A stretch of 64,000 bases of DNA. Source: Sphingorhabdus pulchriflava (GTDB lineage: Bacteria > Pseudomonadota > Alphaproteobacteria > Sphingomonadales > Sphingomonadaceae). Position numbers and translations under genes: made by a program. The stretch lies in the NCBI RefSeq assembly GCF_003367235.1, contig NZ_QRGP01000002.1, positions 573,501-637,500 of the forward strand, in the 5' to 3' direction. Below the pieces are notes generated by a model. It was not told the origin of the DNA. It ran no database searches and was given only the letters and a program-made list of their open reading frames with translations. Below are positions 26,057 to 38,183 of the stretch, piece by piece; positions within the stretch are counted from its first letter, which is position 1; each line of letters begins with the position of its first letter.

Positions 26057-26746
26057 TCACTCTGCAGCGACGGTTTCGTCTTCGGTTGCCTTCGGCTTGC
26101 GCGCACGCGGCTTGCGCGCAGGCTTTGCTTCCGCAACCGATACGTCCTCGTCATTGGCGGGGCCAATGGCAGGCGGCAGTACGGCGAGATCGAGGCCGGA
26201 TTCTACAACCTCTGTTTCGCGCGGCTGTTGGCGGTCATTCCGTTCATAGCGGTCATTGCGATCGCGACGGTTGCGATTGTTGTTACGGTCGTTGCGATCA
26301 CTGCGCTGATTCCGGTCGCGATTTTCATTGCGCTGCGGGCGACGGTCTTCGTCGGCATTGCCTTGATCGACATCGGCTTCGACGTCGGCATTTTCGCTTT
26401 CGTTTTCGCTGCCTTCGTTGTCACGATCTTCATCGCGCCAATCGCCGCCTTCGCGGTCGTCATTGCGCCATTCGCTACGCTGAGGGCGGTTTTCGTCCTG
26501 ACGGCTGCGGAAATCGGCGAGCACGCGGAAATAATGGTCGGCAAATTGCAGATAATATTCCGCTTGCACACGATCACCGTTCAATTGGGTATCTTGCGCC
26601 AGCTTTTTATATTTTTCGAGCATCTGAGCAGCGTTTCCGCGCGCGCGATTGTCGATACGATTCTGGTGATCGTAGCCATTGCGGTTATTATTTTGCGTGC
26701 GATTATTGCTCCGGCCGCGGCGGCGGCTGGTCTGCCGATTATTCAT
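26057..26746 (-). CDS. DUF4167 family protein
   Basis: 229 residues. The N-terminal RRRGRSNNRT... basic stretch and residues about 30-80 (NRARGNAAQMLEKYKKLAQD, then AEYYLQFADHYFRVLADF) form the DUF4167 signature, which is nearly confined to alphaproteobacteria. The remainder is a disordered region of R/N/D/E repeats and a basic KPARKPRARKPKA tail. The composition suggests RNA binding or phase-separating behaviour; this is inference. It lies beside prmC, a common neighbourhood for this family. A long hydrophobic antisense frame on the plus strand is a shadow of the repeat-rich codons. Confidence 0.9.
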   Translation of the reverse strand: MNNRQTSRRRGRSNNRTQNNNRNGYDHQNRIDNRARGNAAQMLEKYKKLAQDTQLNGDRVQAEYYLQFADHYFRVLADFRSRQDENRPQRSEWRNDDREGGDWRDEDRDNEGSENESENADVEADVDQGNADEDRRPQRNENRDRNQRSDRNDRNNNRNRRDRNDRYERNDRQQPRETEVVESGLDLAVLPPAIGPANDEDVSVAEAKPARKPRARKPKATEDETVAAE

Positions 26747-26858
26747 AAAGACGAACCTGTCCTGTAATAAAGCAACCCAATTTCCGTGTGTTGTGCCCGT
26801 AACGCGACCGCCCTGTGCGGTCCCCCTCTATGTCGTCGATGCGTTGGGGCAGCTTCCC

Positions 26859-26879
26859 AAAAAGGGCCGGTTTCCGGCC
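26859..26879 (-). terminator. Terminator of the prmC operon
   Basis: On the minus strand GGCCGG-AAA-CCGGCC is followed by CTTTTT, about 60 bases after the prmC stop. Short stem but standard form. Confidence 0.7.
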
Positions 26880-26937
26880 ACATCGCTGTGAAGCTGTAGC
26901 TGCCCTAGCCCGCCTATCCGGCGATTCCAAGCTAAAT

Positions 26938-27789
26938 TTATCCACTGTGGGGTTTAGATAGACTTAATGCGCGTATAATGTCGGCCAGATCGCGATGTGG
27001 CGAAACGACGAAACCTTGCTGCGTCGCCAGCCGCGTAATCGCTTCATGCTGGCCTAGCCCTATCTCGAATATCGCGACGCCGCTTGGCTTTAGCAGTGCT
27101 GGAATTCGCGGAATCAACAGCTTGTAATCATCCAGACCATTTGCACCCGCGAACAGCGCAGAGGCCGGTTCATATGCCCGCACCTGCGGTGCCAGCTCGG
27201 CGTCGGTTTCAATATAAGGTGGGTTGCACAGGATCAGGTCGAATTGCCCGAGATCGTCTGTCCAGCCTGCATCTCGCCAGTCCCTATGAAAAAAGGCGGT
27301 GCTGCCGGCAAAGCCTAATCGCTCGGCATTGCCCTGTGCTACCGCCAGCGCCGCCGCACTTGCATCAATGGCGACGCCCTGTGCCTCTTTAAAAATTGAC
27401 AACGAAGCGAGGAGTAGCGCGCCCGAACCCGTGCCCAGATCGAGTATCCGGAGCGGCAGAGGTGAACCCGCAAAGTGCTTTTGTGCAGCTTCTATCAAGG
27501 TCTCGCTATCTCCGCGCGGAATCAGGACATCGGGCGTCACGGCCAAAGTCAGATCCCAGAATTCCTGATAGCCACGAATATAGGCGACAGGCTCATGCGC
27601 CAGCCTCCGTTGCAATAGCGCATCAAATTCAGCTGGAGGGGTCAGATCGCGTGCGCGCAACAAAAGGTTGTTTCGGCTCAGGCCCAAAGCATGCGCCATC
27701 AGCAGTTCGGCATCGAGCCGGGGTGTGTCGCTCACTCTTTCCAGCAGCTGCGTGGCCGCGACCAGTTGTTGAGAGGCCGAGATGCTCAT
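26938..27789 (-). CDS. prmC: Peptide chain release factor N5-glutamine methyltransferase
   Basis: 283 residues. Methylates the GGQ glutamine of release factors 1 and 2 with S-adenosylmethionine. The N-terminal helical RF-binding region (about 1-90) precedes the Rossmann methyltransferase domain: motif [14 protein letters not shown] near 114-126 and the N-P-P-Y motif (ILCNPPYIE near 187-195). The usual prfA neighbour is not present on either side. It is the second gene after a small lipoprotein (four-base overlap). Its C-terminus ends in an atypical [11 protein letters not shown] tail. Confidence 0.95.
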   Translation of the reverse strand: MSISASQQLVAATQLLERVSDTPRLDAELLMAHALGLSRNNLLLRARDLTPPAEFDALLQRRLAHEPVAYIRGYQEFWDLTLAVTPDVLIPRGDSETLIEAAQKHFAGSPLPLRILDLGTGSGALLLASLSIFKEAQGVAIDASAAALAVAQGNAERLGFAGSTAFFHRDWRDAGWTDDLGQFDLILCNPPYIETDAELAPQVRAYEPASALFAGANGLDDYKLLIPRIPALLKPSGVAIFEIGLGQHEAITRLATQQGFVVSPHRDLADIIRALSLSKPHSG

Positions 27790-28115
27790 CTGGCGCGCGA
27801 CCTTTGCTCCAAGGTTCCACCCAGACGCTCACACTCACCGACAGCAACATATTTCCAGCGTTCAGGCAGATAGTCTTTGGTGGCCGTTCCCGCACAATCG
27901 GTTCCCGGGCCCGCCGCGCAATCATTATATTGGGCCAGTGCGACACCATAGCATTTTTCCCGGTCGGCTTTCTGCGGCTCGGGCATCACGAGGCCGCGGC
28001 CATTCATGTCATATTGGATGTCGGTGGTCGCGGGGCGTTCGCACGCCGAAAGGCTTGCCGCAGCGGCGAGCAGCCCAGCATAGTGCAACAATTCCGGTTG
28101 TTTGTCGGGCCCCAT
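27786..28115 (-). CDS. Lipoprotein with BufA1/DUF2282-like Cys motif
   Basis: 109 residues from ATG 28115, preceded by a G-rich stretch. A short signal ends in a lipobox (AAASLSAC), so the protein is probably lipidated. Residues about 50-95 have [20 protein letters not shown] and CAG...DY...W..VA.GEC, closely matching the four-cysteine core of DUF2282/BufA1 bufferin precursors. BufA1 proteins are normally signal-peptide precursors made with BufB and BufC; neither is here. The frame extends upstream to 28346 against tgt, but those starts are implausible. Its stop overlaps prmC by four bases. Confidence 0.7.
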   Translation of the reverse strand: MGPDKQPELLHYAGLLAAAASLSACERPATTDIQYDMNGRGLVMPEPQKADREKCYGVALAQYNDCAAGPGTDCAGTATKDYLPERWKYVAVGECERLGGTLEQRSRAR

Positions 28116-28128
28116 GCGCCCCCAATAG

Positions 28129-31989
<3,861 letters not shown>

Positions 31990-31997
<8 letters not shown>

Positions 31998-32451
31998 TGT
32001 CAACGACACCCTCCCCGCCGTCACCGTGAAAGACAGCGCTGGTAATGATGTCGCGCTAGGCGCGATCAAGGGACCGCTTGTGCTCTATTTCTATCCGAAG
32101 GCGGATACGCCGGGATGCACCAACGAGGCGAAAGACTTTACGGAGTTGCACGCCGACTTCGCCAAGGCTGGCGCAACTGTTTATGGCATGTCGAAGGACA
32201 AGCCCGCGAAACTCGCGAAATTTGCGGACAAATATGGTCTGAAAGTGACGTTGCTGTCCGACGAAGAAAGCGATGCGACCGAGCAGATGGGTGCATGGGT
32301 CGAAAAGTCGATGTACGGCAAAAAATATATGGGCATCGAACGTTGCACCTTCCTGATAGGTAAGGACGGCAAGGTCGCGCGCGTCTGGCACAATGTGAAG
32401 GTCAAGGGGCACGCGGCGGAGGTGCTGGAGGCTACCAAAGCCCTCGCTTGA
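31990..32451 (+). CDS. bcp: Peroxiredoxin, Bcp/PrxQ type
   Basis: 153 residues. Reduces peroxides via the peroxidatic cysteine in YPKADTPGCTNEAKDF (Cys near residue 45). The resolving cysteine five residues downstream, found in many PrxQ proteins, is replaced (K in EAKDF), so the protein is 1-Cys like or uses the later Cys in IERCTFLIG. It overlaps glnE by eight bases, and its stop shares a base with the next start (TGATG). Translation coupling with glnE and the TSUP gene is likely. Confidence 0.93.
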
Positions 32452-33197
32452 TGTCGTCCGCTACCGCCGCTTTCCTCGTCTTCACAGCTTTCCTGACAGC
32501 CCTGCTGTCGGGGATTTTCGGGATGGCTGGCGGGCTGGTGCTAATGGGCGCGCTGGCGTTTGCCTTGCCAGTGTCGGCGGCATTCGTGACCCACGGATTG
32601 CTGCAGCTTGTCGCCAATGGCTGGCGCGCGGTGCTGCACCGCCAGCACATCGCCTGGCCAATCCTATGGAACTATGCGCTGGCGTCCGCGGTTGCTGCGG
32701 GTGTGGTGCTGGCCATCGGCTTCATGCCTTCAAAGCCTGTCTTGTTTCTGTTGCTGGGGCTCGTCCCTATGCTGGTGTGGCTGCCCAAAAGCTGGTTGCA
32801 GCTTGATGCTTCCAGAACGCCGCATGCGCTGACATCCGGATTTCTGGTGACCGCATTGAACCTGAGCGCGGGCGTGGCTGGGCCGTTGCTCGACATCTTT
32901 TTTGTGCGAACCGAGTTGAACCGCCACCAGATCGTCGCGACCAAAGCGGCAACGCAAGTGTTCAGTCATCTGGCGAAGATCATAGTCTATGGCACACCAT
33001 TGCTGGCTGTCGGCAGCAGCGGCGTACCGCCTTGGTGGGTGTTTGCTTTGGCGATCCCTGCATCCATGCTGGGCACAACCGCTGGCGGTTGGGTGCTCGA
33101 TCGGTTGAGTGACGCCAATTTCAAGCGCTGGACGGCATGGATCGTCACTGCCATTGGCGTCTTCTATCTCTGGAAGGCTTGGAATTTATGGTTTTGA
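32451..33197 (+). CDS. TSUP (TauE/SafE) family membrane permease
   Basis: 248 residues with seven or eight transmembrane helices. The N-terminal GIFGMAGGLVLMGAL and the mid-protein FLVTALNLSAGVAGP repeat are the two halves of the TSUP fold. Members carry sulfite, sulfoacetate or other organic anions. The start is ATG 32451, sharing one base with the bcp stop; the end overlaps the DUF455 gene by ten bases. No sulfur-metabolism gene is near, so the anion is not indicated by context. Confidence 0.88.
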   Translation: MSSATAAFLVFTAFLTALLSGIFGMAGGLVLMGALAFALPVSAAFVTHGLLQLVANGWRAVLHRQHIAWPILWNYALASAVAAGVVLAIGFMPSKPVLFLLLGLVPMLVWLPKSWLQLDASRTPHALTSGFLVTALNLSAGVAGPLLDIFFVRTELNRHQIVATKAATQVFSHLAKIIVYGTPLLAVGSSGVPPWWVFALAIPASMLGTTAGGWVLDRLSDANFKRWTAWIVTAIGVFYLWKAWNLWF

Positions 33198-33985
33198 CGC
33201 TGGGTGAAGCGTGCAAATCGGTGCTTGAAACCGCTGACCCGAAGGCAAAGCTGATGCAGGCGCGGGCGGTTGCGCGCGACTGGCGGCTGGGTCGGCTAGA
33301 ACATAGTTTCGACACCCAAATGCCAGACCATCCGGCTCGGCCCGATCATCCCGAACTGCTGGCCCCGCGGTTCATGCCAAAGCGCCGCAAGGCCGGATCC
33401 GATCGGGCGCGGATCGCCATGTTGCATGCGCTGGCGCATATCGAATTTGTCGCGATTGACCTCGCGTTCGATTTGGTGGGGCGGTTCGGCGAGCAATTCT
33501 CGCGCGATTTTGCCGATGACTGGCTCCGCGTTGGCGCCGATGAGGCGATGCACTTTGCATTGCTCGACCGAAGGCTCAAACAGTTGGGCAGTCACTATGG
33601 CGCGATGCCCGCACATGATGGCCTGTGGGAGGCGGCTTATACTACACGCGACGATGCGCTGGCGCGCTTGGCAATCGTCCCGATGGTGCTCGAAGCCCGT
33701 GGCCTCGATGTCACGCCAGCGACGGTGGAGCGATTCGAGGCGCAGGGCGATTCGGCCTCGGCACGCATCCTCCAGCGCATTTTTACCGACGAAATCCGCC
33801 ATGTTTCGGCAGGGACGAAATGGTTTGAATCGGGCTGTCGCGATGCCGAACTATTACCAAAGTATTACTGGAAAGTGCTGGTAAACCGCCACTTCCGAGG
33901 GGCCGTTAAGCCTCCGTTCAACGACTCGGCGCGTTCGAAGGCCGGTTTAACGCGGGATTATTACATGCAGGTTGCATTGTCCTGA
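33188..33985 (+). CDS. Ferritin-like DUF455 protein
   Basis: 265 residues from ATG 33188, inside the end of the TSUP gene. The four-helix core carries the di-iron-type ligands: HALAHIEFVAIDLA (E near 90), ADEAMHFALLDRRL (ExxH near 125) and RIFTDEIRHVSAGTKWF (ExxRH near 205). DUF455 proteins (MiaE-like fold) are linked to ferritin-like oxidation but have no assigned substrate. It ends the tgt-glnE-bcp-TSUP-DUF455 chain. Confidence 0.85.
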   Translation: MVLTLGEACKSVLETADPKAKLMQARAVARDWRLGRLEHSFDTQMPDHPARPDHPELLAPRFMPKRRKAGSDRARIAMLHALAHIEFVAIDLAFDLVGRFGEQFSRDFADDWLRVGADEAMHFALLDRRLKQLGSHYGAMPAHDGLWEAAYTTRDDALARLAIVPMVLEARGLDVTPATVERFEAQGDSASARILQRIFTDEIRHVSAGTKWFESGCRDAELLPKYYWKVLVNRHFRGAVKPPFNDSARSKAGLTRDYYMQVALS

Positions 33986-34095
33986 CGGCCCCGCCAGACC
34001 CAATGGCACATAAGGGGTAGGCAAATAATTGCCGCAATTTTGGGGATCAATTCCGGGTAAAAATCCGGGTTGCAACAAAAGGGTCGTAAAAACAC

Positions 34096-34812
34096 ATGGT
34101 ACACAGCGTTTTGGCTTCGGGCCAATCACTGATGGGAAAAGTGTTACTTGCAGCTAGCCTCGTCGCTTCGGCTTCGGTTGCTACACCTGCACTTGCCAAT
34201 TCCGCCGCAGCTGCATCGGATGCCTTCCGCGTCAAGCCGGAAGATGTCGCTTCGAACAAGACTGCACTCGGCGTTTCTGATCCCGAATTTCGCGCTCTTC
34301 ACGATGGCTGGGGCCAGGTGAATGGAACTGCCCGCAAGTCGCAGGTTGCCGTTCCTTCGATCAATCCCGTCGAATCGATGCGCATGACCAGCCAATATGG
34401 CTATCGCACTGATCCGTTCCAGGGTCGCCGCAAGAATCACAAGGGCCTCGACATTGCAGGCCCGATCGGTACGCCGATCTACGCAACCGCCGATGGCGTC
34501 ATCGGTCGCGCACAATGGGTTTCCGGCTATGGCAAATATGTCGAAGTCGAACATGGCAATGCCATCCAGACCCGTTATGGCCATCTTTCTGCAATGAATG
34601 TCTATTCGGGCCAGCGCGTCCGCAAAGGTGACATTATTGGTTTCATGGGTTCGACCGGCCGTTCGACCGGCAGCCATCTGCATTATGAAGTCCGCATCGC
34701 TGGCGAGCCGGTGAATCCGACCAGCTTCCTCGAACCTGCAACAAAAGTGTCAAATATCTTGATTGCGGCGAAAGATGCTGATAGCAAATCTTTAGGCGGT
34801 CCTGCTGAGTAA
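34096..34812 (+). CDS. M23 (LytM) family metallopeptidase
   Basis: 238 residues. A signal peptide (LLAASLVASASVATPALA) is followed by a short linker and the peptidase domain at about 95-215. The zinc ligands of a functional LytM domain are all present: His115 and Asp119 in KNHKGLDIAG, and His196 in SHLHYEV, with the catalytic His163 in RYGHLS. It should cleave peptidoglycan cross-links or act as a periplasmic endopeptidase. It is monocistronic. Confidence 0.93.
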   Translation: MVHSVLASGQSLMGKVLLAASLVASASVATPALANSAAAASDAFRVKPEDVASNKTALGVSDPEFRALHDGWGQVNGTARKSQVAVPSINPVESMRMTSQYGYRTDPFQGRRKNHKGLDIAGPIGTPIYATADGVIGRAQWVSGYGKYVEVEHGNAIQTRYGHLSAMNVYSGQRVRKGDIIGFMGSTGRSTGSHLHYEVRIAGEPVNPTSFLEPATKVSNILIAAKDADSKSLGGPAE

Positions 34813-34880
34813 GCACTTCGGCCGTAAACGCATCACCTTTGGGAGAGGGTGTAATCTGGGGCTGGCATCGTGGAGACACC

Positions 34881-34915
34881 TTGCCGCCCTTTTTGTTTGT
34901 CCCTACATATAGGAC
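34881..34915 (+). promoter_or_regulatory. Promoter of the erpA gene, possibly leaderless
   Basis: TTGCCG (34881-34886), a 17-base spacer and TACATA (34904-34909) form a good sigma-70-type promoter whose start would fall at or within a few bases of the ATG at 34916. AGGA at 34911-34914 would otherwise serve the in-frame ATG at 34922. Confidence 0.55.
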
Positions 34916-35251
34916 ATGACCATGGCTCCCGACATCCAGCTTTTGCCAAATGCCGCGAAACGCGTAGCGGAAATCGCGCATAAACTCGGCAAGGCACCTT
35001 TGCTGCGGCTGTCGGTTGAAGGTGGTGGCTGTTCCGGATTCCAGTACCGTTTCGGTCTTGCCGACGCTGTCGAAGCCGATGATGTTATCGCCGAATCGGG
35101 CGAAGCCAAGCTGGTGGTCGATTCGGTCAGTCTCGATCTGGTGCGTGGCTCTGCGGTCGATTTTATCGAATCGCTCGGCGGGAAAAGCTTTCAGGTCACC
35201 AATCCCAACGCCCAGTCAGGCTGCGGTTGCGGATCCAGCTTTTCGGTTTGA
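34916..35251 (+). CDS. erpA: A-type iron-sulfur cluster carrier/insertion protein
   Basis: 111 residues. The three cysteines of the A-type carriers are present in GGGCSGFQY (about 39-47) and SGCGCGSSF near the C-terminus. It delivers Fe-S clusters to apoproteins. The length and the SGCGC ending fit ErpA/HesB. It is not in an isc or suf operon; a good promoter ends just before ATG 34916, and an in-frame ATG at 34922 gives an alternative start. Confidence 0.92.
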   Translation: MTMAPDIQLLPNAAKRVAEIAHKLGKAPLLRLSVEGGGCSGFQYRFGLADAVEADDVIAESGEAKLVVDSVSLDLVRGSAVDFIESLGGKSFQVTNPNAQSGCGCGSSFSV

Positions 35252-35282
35252 TGCGCGGCTGACCCCTCGCTAGGGTCGCAGC
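35248..35282 (+). promoter_or_regulatory. Promoter of the xth gene, possibly leaderless
   Basis: TTGATG (35248-35253, overlapping the erpA stop), a 17-base spacer and TAGGGT (35271-35276), then six bases to ATG 35283. No Shine-Dalgarno is present, and the geometry equals that before erpA. Confidence 0.5.
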
Positions 35283-36056
35283 ATGCGTATCGCTACATAT
35301 AACATCAACGGCATAAAGGCTCGGCTCCCGCGGCTGCTTGAATGGCTCGACGAAACCCGGCCCGACATCGCCTGCCTGCAGGAAATCAAGACGCAGGACG
35401 AAGGCTTTCCGGCGGACGAATTCGAACGTCTTGGCTATGGTGCGATCTGGCACGGGCAGAAAAGCTTCAACGGTGTGGCCATCCTGGCGCGTGACGCCCA
35501 GCCGGTCGAGACTCAACGCGGCTTGGCAGGTGACCCAGAGGATGAGCAGTCGCGCTATCTTGAGGCAGAGGTGCATGGCATCCGCGTTGCCAGCATCTAC
35601 CTGCCCAATGGCAACCCCCAGCCGGGGCCGAAATTCGATTACAAGCTGAAATGGATGCAACGGTTGCGCGCGCACGCGGCGAAGCTTGCTACGCTTGAAC
35701 TGCCGGTCGTGCTTGCTGGCGACTATAATGTCATCCCGCACGATCATGATATCTGGTCGACCAAAGCGCTTCTCGACGATGCGCTGCGCCAGCCGGAAAG
35801 CATCGCGGCCTATCGCACTTTGCTCGCCGACGGCTGGACCGACGCGCTGGCGACGCACTATCCGCAAGGCCGCGTCTGGACCTATTGGGATTATCAGGCA
35901 GGCGCCTGGCAGCAGGATCATGGTTTTCGTATCGACCATCTACTGCTCAGTCCGGTTGCAGCAGACCGGCTGTACGCTTGCGGTGTCGACAAGGATCATC
36001 GTGGGCGTGAAAAGGCCAGCGACCACGCGCCGACGTGGATTGAGCTGGGCGACTGA
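35283..36056 (+). CDS. xth: Exodeoxyribonuclease III / AP endonuclease
   Basis: 257 residues of the exonuclease-endonuclease-phosphatase fold. Motifs in order: ATYNINGIKARL, CLQEIKTQ (Glu ligand), YLPNGNPQPG, AGDYNVIPHD (Asp-Asn), and the C-terminal RIDHLLLS with SDHAPTWIEL. It cleaves at abasic sites and trims 3' ends in base excision repair. The next gene begins 25 bases later with its own GGGAGGGG site. Confidence 0.94.
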   Translation: MRIATYNINGIKARLPRLLEWLDETRPDIACLQEIKTQDEGFPADEFERLGYGAIWHGQKSFNGVAILARDAQPVETQRGLAGDPEDEQSRYLEAEVHGIRVASIYLPNGNPQPGPKFDYKLKWMQRLRAHAAKLATLELPVVLAGDYNVIPHDHDIWSTKALLDDALRQPESIAAYRTLLADGWTDALATHYPQGRVWTYWDYQAGAWQQDHGFRIDHLLLSPVAADRLYACGVDKDHRGREKASDHAPTWIELGD

Positions 36057-36080
36057 AATCACAAAAAAGGGAGGGGATTT

Positions 36081-37223
36081 ATGACCAGCAGACAGGTGCT
36101 TGAAACGGCCTTTGCCGAATCCGGACTGCCGGGCGCAGTAGCGTTAATCGCGGACCGCGACGGCGTTCGCCTGATCGAGGCATTCGGCCATGCCGACGCC
36201 ACGAGCAGTGCGCCGATGGAAGTCGACACGGTCTTTCAGATCGCCTCGATGACCAAGGCGATCGTTTCGGCAGGGGCTATGCAACTGGTGGAAAGCGGCG
36301 CACTCGATCTGGACGCACCGATTGGCGACCTGCTCCCGCAATTGGCGGATCCGCAAGTGCTCACCGGTTTTTCCGACAGCGGAGAACCGCAATTGCGCCC
36401 TGCATCGCGCCCGATCACGCTCCGCCATTTGCTGACGCACACGGCGGGGCTCGGCTATTTTTTCATCCGCCCGGAAGTGCTGCGCTATTTCGCCGCGACC
36501 GGAATGCCGGCACCGGGTTCGCTTGCTTCGATACAGATGCCGCTGCTGTTCGATCCTGGAGAGAATTGGGAATATAGCGTCGCGACCGATTGGGTCGGGC
36601 TGGCGGTAGAGGCTGCATCGGGCAAGCGGCTCGGTCAGTATCTGCAATCCAACCTGCTTGATCCACTCGGCATGTCATCGACCGCATTTCTCGATGCACT
36701 TCCCGACGATGCAGCCAAGGTGCATGCCCGCACATCGGAGGGCGATCTCGCCATCCAGCCGATGTTCCTTGGCGGCGGCGAATTCGAAATGGGCGGCGGC
36801 GGGCTGTCGTCGACCGCGCATGATTATGGCCGCTTCGTGCGCATGATGCTGCGCGGTGGCGAGTTGGACGGACATCGTGTGCTGGCAGAAGCAACGGTCG
36901 CTGAAATGGCGCGCAACCAAGTCGCGCCGCTGCGCGCAGGCTTTATGGGTTCAGCGATGCCCGATCTCGCTCAACCCTATGACACTTTCCCCGACCAGCA
37001 CACCGGCTGGGGCCTCGGCTTTCTAATCAATCCGGAGCAGGGCCCCAATGGTCGCGCGCCCGGCAGCTTGGCCTGGGCTGGTATCTTTAACAGCTATTAT
37101 TGGATAGATCCGGCAAATGGCGTTGGCGGGGTGATGATGAGCCAGCTCACGCCCTTTGGCGATGCGGGCGCTTTGGGTTTCTTTGGCGCGCTGGAAAGAA
37201 CGGCTTACGGGATTGAAGCTTGA
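36081..37223 (+). CDS. Serine hydrolase, beta-lactamase/EstB fold
   Basis: 380 residues without a signal peptide. The active-site S-x-x-K tetrad is in QIASMTKAI (Ser near residue 54), the Tyr is in WEYSVATDW, and the third motif GGGGLSSTAHDY is present. Cytosolic enzymes of this fold are EstB-like esterases or lactone and amide hydrolases rather than beta-lactamases. Two further paralogs lie at 50898 and 62762 in the catabolic island. GGGAGGGG before ATG gives strong initiation. The substrate is unknown. Confidence 0.88.
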   Translation: MTSRQVLETAFAESGLPGAVALIADRDGVRLIEAFGHADATSSAPMEVDTVFQIASMTKAIVSAGAMQLVESGALDLDAPIGDLLPQLADPQVLTGFSDSGEPQLRPASRPITLRHLLTHTAGLGYFFIRPEVLRYFAATGMPAPGSLASIQMPLLFDPGENWEYSVATDWVGLAVEAASGKRLGQYLQSNLLDPLGMSSTAFLDALPDDAAKVHARTSEGDLAIQPMFLGGGEFEMGGGGLSSTAHDYGRFVRMMLRGGELDGHRVLAEATVAEMARNQVAPLRAGFMGSAMPDLAQPYDTFPDQHTGWGLGFLINPEQGPNGRAPGSLAWAGIFNSYYWIDPANGVGGVMMSQLTPFGDAGALGFFGALERTAYGIEA

Positions 37224-37231
37224 CAAGCTGC

Positions 37232-37251
37232 ATTTAATCACGCGATTAAAT
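37232..37251. promoter_or_regulatory. Shared inverted-repeat operator, copy B
   Basis: ATTTAATC-ACGC-GATTAAAT has perfect 8-base arms, 24 bases before the MpaB oxygenase start. Same form and spacing as sites at 13017 and 57580. Confidence 0.6.
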
Positions 37252-37274
37252 CAGTCGATCCATAGGAGGGATCG

Positions 37275-38183
37275 ATGATGAACGCACCGATCCGCAAGCC
37301 GCTTCCGCCCTTCGATTACAGCCAGCCCGCTGGTGCGCCTGCCTTTCTGGGGCCAGATTCGGTCGCCTGGCGTGTATATAAGAACCAGATTGCACTGGGC
37401 ATTGGCGGGGTTGCGGCGGTGCTGCTCGAATTTGCCGATCCGCGCATCCGTTCGGGAGTGTGGGACCATTCGATCTACAAGGTCGACCCGATCGGTCGTT
37501 CCGAAAGGACCGGCTATGCCGCGATGATCGGTGTTTACGGGCCCCAGGCTGCTGCCCGCCGCGTGATTGAAGGGGTCAATCGCATGCATGCCAAGGTTGA
37601 AGGGGAGACCCCAGGCGGCATCTCCTATTCAGCCAAGGATCCGGAACTGCTCGACTGGGTGAGTGCGACCGCAGGCTATGGCTTCCTGACTGCTTACGAC
37701 AGCTTTGTTGCGCCTCTGTCGGTCGAGGATCAGGAGCGCTTCTATCACGAAGGAACCGCTGTTGCCGAACTTTACGGCGTGCAGAACAAGGTGAACAGCC
37801 GTGCCGATTTCTTCGCCATGATGGAAAAGCTGGCCCCACGGTTCGAACCGCATCCAATCAACAAGGAGTTTCTCGACATCATCCAGTCGGGCAAAGCTGC
37901 ACCGCAAATCCCGCGTTTCCTGCACCGGGCACTGGCGCGCGCCGCCGTTTCAATCCTCCCGCCGCTGGTGCGCGACCGGTTGGAACTGGGCCGAGAATAT
38001 GATCTGACCTTTGCCGACCGCATCGCCATCAAGCTGGTAGCGCGAGCAGCGGAGCGCAAGCATGATCCTGAATCCCCGCCCGCAAGGGCCTGTTTGCGTT
38101 TGGGCCTGCCAAGCAACTTCCTTTATTTGAAGCCAGCAGAGCAGCAGCGATTGTTGCGCAACAACGAATTGGCTGCTGCTTAG
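37275..38183 (+). CDS. Oxygenase MpaB family (DUF2236) protein
   Basis: 302 residues. The MpaB/Lcp-like DUF2236 domain spans about 20-260, with the family segments WDHSIYKVDPIGR and RVIEGVNRMHAKV that supply heme ligand candidates, and a following FLTAYDSFV. Relatives include the latex-clearing protein and mycophenolic acid side-chain oxygenase, which cleave or oxidise isoprenoid chains. A strong ribosome-binding site (GGAGGGAT) precedes ATG. An inverted-repeat operator matching other acyl-CoA genes lies just upstream. The stop interlocks with the convergent protease. Confidence 0.85.
   Translation: MMNAPIRKPLPPFDYSQPAGAPAFLGPDSVAWRVYKNQIALGIGGVAAVLLEFADPRIRSGVWDHSIYKVDPIGRSERTGYAAMIGVYGPQAAARRVIEGVNRMHAKVEGETPGGISYSAKDPELLDWVSATAGYGFLTAYDSFVAPLSVEDQERFYHEGTAVAELYGVQNKVNSRADFFAMMEKLAPRFEPHPINKEFLDIIQSGKAAPQIPRFLHRALARAAVSILPPLVRDRLELGREYDLTFADRIAIKLVARAAERKHDPESPPARACLRLGLPSNFLYLKPAEQQRLLRNNELAAA

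Noticed and set aside
25988-26767. Long hydrophobic plus-strand frame opposite the DUF4167 gene
   Set aside because: It mirrors the R/N/D-rich repeats of DUF4167; reverse-strand reading of such codons gives long I/V/A runs. The minus-strand protein has a family signature.
26938-26975. prmC C-terminal LSLSK tail as a third copy of the inverted repeat
   Set aside because: The DNA differs from the repeat arm at many positions and no second arm is present.
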